Source: Pseudomonadales bacterium (GTDB lineage: Bacteria; Pseudomonadota; Gammaproteobacteria; Pseudomonadales; Halieaceae). From it: 64,000 bases of DNA. Positions 59,982 through 64,000 of the stretch are shown here, piece after piece (within the stretch, counting starts at the first letter, position 1; each line of letters starts with the position of its first letter). The notes beneath the pieces are model-generated. The model worked only from the letters and a program-made list of their open reading frames with translations. It made no database searches and was not told where the DNA came from. Both the position numbers and the translations under genes were made by a program. The stretch spans positions 103,993-167,992 of the forward strand of contig JACKNV010000008.1 of NCBI GenBank assembly GCA_024234735.1, in the 5' to 3' direction.

Positions 59982-59995
59982 CTGATGACGATCAA
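59982..59995. promoter_or_regulatory. FNR/DNR-type box between norC and nsrR
   Basis: CTGAT-GACG-ATCAA has the same CTGAT left half as the TonB-receptor site. It could activate nsrR, whose -10 candidates are TATAAG at 60011 or TTGTAT at 60024, or act at a distance on norC. Spacing is not ideal for either. Confidence 0.5.
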
Positions 59996-60078
59996 TGTTC
60001 CAATGGCGCGTATAAGATGCAAGTTGTATTCTGCTTTCTCTACAGTAAGGAACAGGACCGGGTTGCGGAGGCCTGTCT

Positions 60079-60516
60079 ATGCGGTTGACCACTTTTACCG
60101 ACTACTCCCTGCGAGTGCTCATCTACCTTGCCGTAAATGATGAGCAGAAAACGACCATCGCCCAGATTGCACAAATATACGGCATTTCCAAGAATCACCT
60201 GATGAAGGTAGTGCACGAACTGAGCCAGAGGCATTACCTGATCGCCCTGAGAGGGAAGAATGGAGGTTTGCGCCTCAATCGGCCACCTTCCGAGATCAAC
60301 ATTGGCGAACTGGTCAGGGCAATGGAGAGCGATTTCGCCATCGCGGAGTGTTTTGGCCAAAATAATCAGTGCGTTCTCACTCCCGCCTGTTCGCTCCGGA
60401 CGGTACTGGGCGAAGCGTTGGAAGCATTCCTTGCGGTGCTGGACGGGTATACCCTGGAGGATATCCTTCCCGGGCGGCGGCGGAAGGCGTTGGTAAAGAT
60501 ACTGGATATCGCTTGA
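60079..60516 (+). CDS. nsrR: NsrR, Rrf2-family iron-sulfur NO-sensing repressor
   Basis: A 145-residue winged-helix regulator. MRLTTFTDYSLRVLIYLAV begins the DNA-binding domain, with recognition helix ISKNHLMKVVHELS. Cysteines C91, C98 and C104 in AECFGQNNQCVLTPACSLR match the cluster ligands of NsrR. NO destroys the cluster and relieves repression. The gene is divergent from norC and two ATGYAT-N5-ATACAT palindromes lie nearby. Ribosome-binding site GCGGAGG. Confidence 0.93.
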   Translation: MRLTTFTDYSLRVLIYLAVNDEQKTTIAQIAQIYGISKNHLMKVVHELSQRHYLIALRGKNGGLRLNRPPSEINIGELVRAMESDFAIAECFGQNNQCVLTPACSLRTVLGEALEAFLAVLDGYTLEDILPGRRRKALVKILDIA

Positions 60517-60809
60517 GTTCCATAGCTGTGTATCCCGCGTCCTTACTCCGGGACCTGGTTGTGGCCATCACTAAAGGTATAGATGGGTGCGTTGGTTCGA
60601 CAGTGCAGGGTAACATCCCCATGGAGCTGAAAGGAGTTACCGGTGTGTTCGCCCTAACCGAGATCCTCCTCGAGTATGTTTCACCGGGTCTTTGCCGGTC
60701 ATTGGATCAGTAGCGCGGTGGCTGGACTACCCGCTCGCCGCGCGACCTTGTTCTATTGCCCATCGGGCATAATATCGTCCAACAGCAGCTGATCATGCAC
60801 AATGATTAA
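60517..60809. other. Intergenic region downstream of nsrR
   Basis: About 290 bp without a gene I can support. Short frames across it have no ribosome-binding site or family match. Its 3' end becomes AT-rich and leads into the PAS-redoxin promoter. Confidence 0.4.
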
Positions 60810-60842
60810 TTGCCAGCTTTATAAAATGTATATAAAATACAT
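60810..60842 (+). promoter_or_regulatory. Promoter with overlapping NsrR-like operator for PAS-redoxin operon
   Basis: TTGCCA (60810-60815), a 17-bp spacer, and TAAAAT (60833-60838) form a strong sigma-70 promoter. ATGTAT-ATAAA-ATACAT (60826-60842), a perfect inverted repeat, covers the -10, so a bound repressor would occlude RNA polymerase. The half-sites match those of the norC palindrome. Confidence 0.7.
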
Positions 60843-60907
60843 GTAAACAATGTGGTGTGTCAGGTGAGGCGATAAAGAAGGGCCCCGCCCCAGCGCGAGG
60901 AGAGATC

Positions 60908-61447
60908 ATGACGAGAAAGGGCGATGACGACTCCCCGGCAGCAAGCTTAGTCTCTCCACTTTGCTCAATGCACGAGGCAGACCCGACTTATATGGGTCTG
61001 GAAAAGGAAACGAGTACGTTCGGGTCTCCAGGTGAGAATGAACTGGCGCGCCTGAAAAACGTATTATTGCATGAGCTTCCCGACGCGGTTATCTACGCAG
61101 ACAACGGTGGACTCATCCGTTTCTGGAATCGTGGCGCTGCGCGAATTTTTGGCTTCAGTGCCGCCCAGGCTGTTGGTCAATCCCTCGATATCATCATCCC
61201 CGAGCAGTTGCGGCAGCGTCACTGGGAAGGCTACCACCGCATGATGAGCACCGGGCATTCGCGGCACGAGGCACATGAACTACTGGCAGTGCCTGCGGTA
61301 GACCGGTCGGGACGGACCCTCTCAATCCAGTTTACGGTTGCGCCTGTCGCCGACGAAAATGACTCCCTCATTGGCATCGTTGCAATCTTGCGGGATGTAA
61401 CTGCAACGTTCGAAGAGATAAAACGATTGCGTGCTGGTCGGTCATGA
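60908..61447 (+). CDS. PAS-domain sensor protein, possibly heme-binding
   Basis: A 179-residue protein with no output domain. A PAS core spans about 47-175: LPDAVIYADNGGLIRFWNRGAARIFGFSAAQAVGQ in segments, then IIIPEQLRQRH105WEGYHRMMSTG, and a C-terminal VTATFEEIKRLR helix. His105 aligns by motif (PExxRxRHxxYxxxxxxTG) with the proximal heme histidine of FixL. The distal arginine of FixL is not evident. ATG 60908 has an excellent GAGGAGAGATC site; GTG 60857 is less likely. It overlaps the redoxin by 4 bases. Confidence 0.75.
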   Translation: MTRKGDDDSPAASLVSPLCSMHEADPTYMGLEKETSTFGSPGENELARLKNVLLHELPDAVIYADNGGLIRFWNRGAARIFGFSAAQAVGQSLDIIIPEQLRQRHWEGYHRMMSTGHSRHEAHELLAVPAVDRSGRTLSIQFTVAPVADENDSLIGIVAILRDVTATFEEIKRLRAGRS

Positions 61448-61938
61448 CGAGCACCTTCAAGAACGCCCCTGCCATCATTGCCGAGCAGTGGTACAACACT
61501 CATCAGGCTCCGGACCTGAATCAGCTGCGCGGAAGGATGGTCGTCCTGGAGGCCTTCCAGATGTTGTGCCCCGGCTGTGTCCAGCACGGGCTTCCGCAGG
61601 TTCAGCGGATTCACGATGTATTCTCGAGGGAGGACGTCATGGTGCTGGGTCTGCACACAGTATTTGAGCACCACGCCGCCATGACCCCGGTCTCGCTTGT
61701 AGCATTTTTGCAAGAGTATAAGGTGACGTTCCCGGTGGGGGTAGACAAGGCGCAGGGCGTTGGGATGCCGGTCACGATGAGCGCCTACCGGATGCAAGGC
61801 ACACCAACCCTGGTCTTGATCGATGGCCAGGGGCGGTTACGCAACCAGTGGCTTGGCGTCGTGCCCGACCTGATCGTGGGGGCTGAACTAATGCGACTTA
61901 TACTCGAGCGACGTCACGATAATGGGGAGCTTCGGTAG
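61444..61938 (+). CDS. Cytoplasmic TlpA/redoxin-like thiol protein
   Basis: A 164-residue thioredoxin-fold protein without a signal peptide. The active site is CPGC in EAFQMLCPGCVQHGLPQVQ (about 41-45), and the cis-proline is in MQGTPTLVLIDGQG. An insertion with HTVFEHHAAMTPVSLVAFLQEY resembles AhpC/TlpA-type redoxins. The ATG overlaps the PAS gene stop, so the pair is translationally coupled and likely acts together in NO or redox stress. Confidence 0.82.
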   Translation: MTSTFKNAPAIIAEQWYNTHQAPDLNQLRGRMVVLEAFQMLCPGCVQHGLPQVQRIHDVFSREDVMVLGLHTVFEHHAAMTPVSLVAFLQEYKVTFPVGVDKAQGVGMPVTMSAYRMQGTPTLVLIDGQGRLRNQWLGVVPDLIVGAELMRLILERRHDNGELR

Positions 61939-62216
61939 CCTGCGGGAATTATAGGCCGGCTTTTTGTGAGAGGGCGATGGTATTCGGCGATAGCAAGACC
62001 TCGAGAACATCCATCCAGGCGTTTCGGTTCGCAAGTGAGACGACGAATCCAAAACGAGGGAGGGTTTCGATGAGATTAACCAGTGTGTGACATGGAAGGT
62101 TGGAAAGAATACGGCGAAGGGCGGGAGTTTGTGCGTATGAGTACAGCCTGATGTCAGAGCTGTGCGCGGCATGAAAGTGGGCACTCTTGATATACCGCGA
62201 TCGGGAGGTAACGGAA
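61939..62216. other. Intergenic region upstream of nnrS
   Basis: About 280 bp. No FNR-type or ATGYAT-N5-ATACAT site is apparent. A minus-strand frame through 61949-62110 reads protein-like (LPRFGFVVSLANRNAWMDV) but has no start within the gap and continues antisense to nnrS, so it is at best a gene remnant. Confidence 0.35.
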
Positions 62217-63428
62217 ATGAGTACATTACTGACGACGGATAAAGTTGTTGGCGAACGCCAGTCCAACCCGCCAGCGATATTACGACTGGCGTTCCGTCCC
62301 TTTTTCCTCCTCGGGGCGCTTTTCAGCATGATCAGTCTGGCATTGTGGGGCGCTGCGATGAGTGGGGTGATGGAACTGGTGGTATACGGCAGCGCCCAGT
62401 GGTGGCATATGCACGAGATGCTATTTGGCTTCGTAAGCGCCATCTTCGTGGGCTTTCTTCTGACAGCGGTACGGACCTGGACGGGGCAACCCGGTTTGCA
62501 GGGTGTCTCCCTGGCCTGCCTCGTATTGCTGTGGTTGGTTGGGCGGGTGGCGTTATTCTTCCCCACTTTGCTGCCACTCTGGGCGACCGCAGTGGTCGAT
62601 CTGGCGTTTCTACCGGTGGCGGCGCTGGTTCTGGCAATCCCAGCCGTCCGGGTAAGACAGTGGCGCAATATCGCTTTTGTGCCGCTGTTGCTGGTGATGA
62701 CAGCGGCCAATGCAGCAATGCATTGGTCTGCGTACACGCGCGACGCATTGCTCCAAATTCAGGCTGGCACTGCCATGGTCATGCTGGTTACCCTGTTAAT
62801 GACCATCATGGCGGGACGGGTAGTGCCGATGTTCACCGCTAACGGGACAGGCACCGAGCGGGTTGCCGCAATTGAATGGCTGGAGAAAATGGCGCTTATC
62901 AGCATGCTGTTGGCAATAGCCGCCAGCTTGGTCCCGTCGGGGGAATATCCCGGCACGGTGGCATCGTGCTTTTTCCTGGCAGCCCTGGTTCACGGTGTAC
63001 GAGCATTCCGTTGGCGCATTTGGGTAACGTTCCGGACGCCCCTGGTGTGGTCGCTCCAATTGAGCTACTGGTGCATCCCGCTGGGTTTGCTGCTGTGCGG
63101 GCTGAGTAGGGTGGTCCCTGGGATAACGCATTCACAGGCTACCCACGTGCTGACAGTCGGTGCGATGGGGATGATGATCCTGGCCATGATATCCCGCGTG
63201 TCCCTGGGGCATACTGGTCGCCCCCTCAGGGTAGGTAAGGTCATGGCTGGGGCATTCGTGGCCCTGTTCACTGCTTTTGTGGTACGGGTATTTGGTGTGT
63301 ACTGGGTTGATGACTACACCGATCTGATCTCTACGGCCGTGCTTCTTTGGGTGGTCGCCTACGGCTGTTTTGCTGTGTTGTATCTGCCAATTTTGATCAG
63401 GCCACGTATTGATGGGCAGCCGGGATGA
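62217..63428 (+). CDS. nnrS: NnrS family heme-copper membrane protein
   Basis: A 403-residue protein with about twelve membrane helices. The family signature RLAFRPFFLLGALF is at about 22-35, and WWHMHEMLFGFVSAIFVGFLLTAVRTWTG follows in two segments. HSQATHVLTVGAMGMMILAMISRVSLGHTGR in segments holds further conserved histidines. NnrS protects against nitrosative stress and is commonly controlled by NsrR or DNR/NnrR. ATG 62217 follows GGGAGGTAACGGAA. Confidence 0.94.
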   Translation: MSTLLTTDKVVGERQSNPPAILRLAFRPFFLLGALFSMISLALWGAAMSGVMELVVYGSAQWWHMHEMLFGFVSAIFVGFLLTAVRTWTGQPGLQGVSLACLVLLWLVGRVALFFPTLLPLWATAVVDLAFLPVAALVLAIPAVRVRQWRNIAFVPLLLVMTAANAAMHWSAYTRDALLQIQAGTAMVMLVTLLMTIMAGRVVPMFTANGTGTERVAAIEWLEKMALISMLLAIAASLVPSGEYPGTVASCFFLAALVHGVRAFRWRIWVTFRTPLVWSLQLSYWCIPLGLLLCGLSRVVPGITHSQATHVLTVGAMGMMILAMISRVSLGHTGRPLRVGKVMAGAFVALFTAFVVRVFGVYWVDDYTDLISTAVLLWVVAYGCFAVLYLPILIRPRIDGQPG

Positions 63429-63601
63429 TCTGGAGCAGAGGACGTTGAGTCTATCCGGCTTGCATCAGACGGCCCGCGCAGCGTTTGCCATCAGCGAGCG
63501 TGAGCCGAGAGATCGTGACGTCAATCTCCAACTCACTACAACCCACCTCACCATTTTTAACAGATCGAGCTATTTGTCAGCGTGAATACCCTTGGAGAAA
63601 A

Positions 63602-63952
63602 ATGCACTCTGTGGTGGACTGTACTTTTAGCGGCCTACGGACACAACAGGTTTTTTCCCCATCCGCCGCCCTGTTCGCTGCAGTGGCGCCTTGGCTGCTG
63701 CTGGGGTCGCTATACGGCTGGTTCCAGCCCCTGGTTGATGTCGCCATCCATGCGCGTGGAATGCTGTTCGGCTATGTTGGAGCACTGATTGCTGGTTATC
63801 TGGGTGGAAAACTGGCGGCAAGTCAGATGGCCGCTCTCTTCGGGTCCTGGTTGGCGGGTCGTATATTGGAATTATGTACTAACGAGCCCTTAATCGTTAA
63901 TTTGGTCTATGCCGCATTCTGTCTCTACCTGACAATCATCGTGGTCCCCTGA
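63602..63952 (+). CDS. Short NnrS-like membrane protein
   Basis: A 116-residue product from ATG 63602 behind TTGGAGAAAA. It has about three helices: SPSAALFAAVAPWLLLGSLYGW, GMLFGYVGALIAGYLGG, and a C-terminal NLVYAAFCLYLTIIVVP. HARGMLFGYVGALIAGYL parallels HMHEMLFGFVSAIFVGFL of the adjacent NnrS, one His of the pair being replaced by Ala-Arg. It is therefore either a truncated NnrS duplicate or a distinct small paralogue. GTG/ATG codons further upstream (from 63485) would add non-family sequence. Confidence 0.65.
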   Translation: MHSVVDCTFSGLRTQQVFSPSAALFAAVAPWLLLGSLYGWFQPLVDVAIHARGMLFGYVGALIAGYLGGKLAASQMAALFGSWLAGRILELCTNEPLIVNLVYAAFCLYLTIIVVP

Positions 63953-64000
63953 TTCGCATCGGCTAAAAAGTGGCGTAATCGGATAATTGGTCCGTTAATT

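Noticed and set aside
61949..62737. 262-codon minus-strand frame overlapping the start of nnrS
   Set aside because: Most of it is antisense to nnrS; only the last 50 or so codons look protein-like and there is no start codon with a binding site in the gap.

Overview
The window is high-GC (visibly about two-thirds G+C over the first 43 kb) and carries gene orders typical of Gammaproteobacteria: pyrH-frr-uppS-cdsA-dxr-rseP-bamA-skp-lpxD-fabZ-lpxA-lpxB-rnhB-dnaE, and alaS-lysC-csrA-tRNA-Ser. Secreted sulfatases, many TTG/GTG starts and the alaS-lysC-csrA-tRNA order suggest a marine member of the Cellvibrionales/Halieaceae (OM60/NOR5) type. That placement is inference; no rRNA is present to test it.

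Layout. 1-12.6 kb: a dense, mostly overlapping envelope-biogenesis operon (UMP kinase, ribosome recycling, undecaprenyl-PP, CDP-DAG, MEP-pathway DXR, site-2 protease RseP, BamA, Skp, lipid A genes, RNase HII). 12.7-17.4 kb: dnaE, an SDR oxidoreductase and a DUF1244 protein. 18.0-25.1 kb: an accessory sulfur-ester locus with two secreted sulfatases, two sulfotransferases, a coiled-coil membrane protein and a membrane-anchored thioredoxin. 25.2-37.1 kb: a VOC protein, a TonB-C-domain protein, an acyltransferase-3, a KefB/YbaL-type antiporter, gcvP, a UDG-like protein, a beta-lactamase-fold hydrolase and a large putative lipolytic lipoprotein. 37.2-43.6 kb: greB, an M23 peptidase, a Trm112-like protein, a HIT protein, alaS, lysC and csrA.

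43.6-45.3 kb is an integration scar. The tRNA-Ser(GCU) promoter is followed first by a 23-bp copy of the tRNA 5' end, then by 150 bp of consecutive hairpins, then by the complete tRNA. Beyond it lie a TGGGACCA direct repeat and decayed toxin-antitoxin genes: a ParS/MbcA-type antitoxin with a nonsense codon and a frameshift, and hicA and hicB each with a nonsense codon.

45.3-64 kb is a visibly AT-richer denitrification island. It encodes a TonB-dependent receptor, cd1 nitrite reductase NirS, a NosR/NirI-type flavo-iron-sulfur membrane protein, an outer-membrane porin, CopD-like and small membrane proteins, NorDQBC nitric oxide reductase, the NO sensor NsrR, a PAS protein with a thiol redoxin, NnrS and a short NnrS-like protein. 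Together these convert nitrite to NO and then N2O; no nitrate reductase, N2O reductase or heme d1 synthesis genes are in the window. FNR/DNR-type boxes (TTGAC/CTGAT-N4-RTCAA) precede the receptor, nirS, the porin and the norC/nsrR divergence. An NsrR-like inverted repeat, ATGYAT-N5-ATACAT, occurs between norC and nsrR and again over the -10 of the PAS-redoxin promoter. The island therefore appears to be an oxygen- and NO-controlled regulon.
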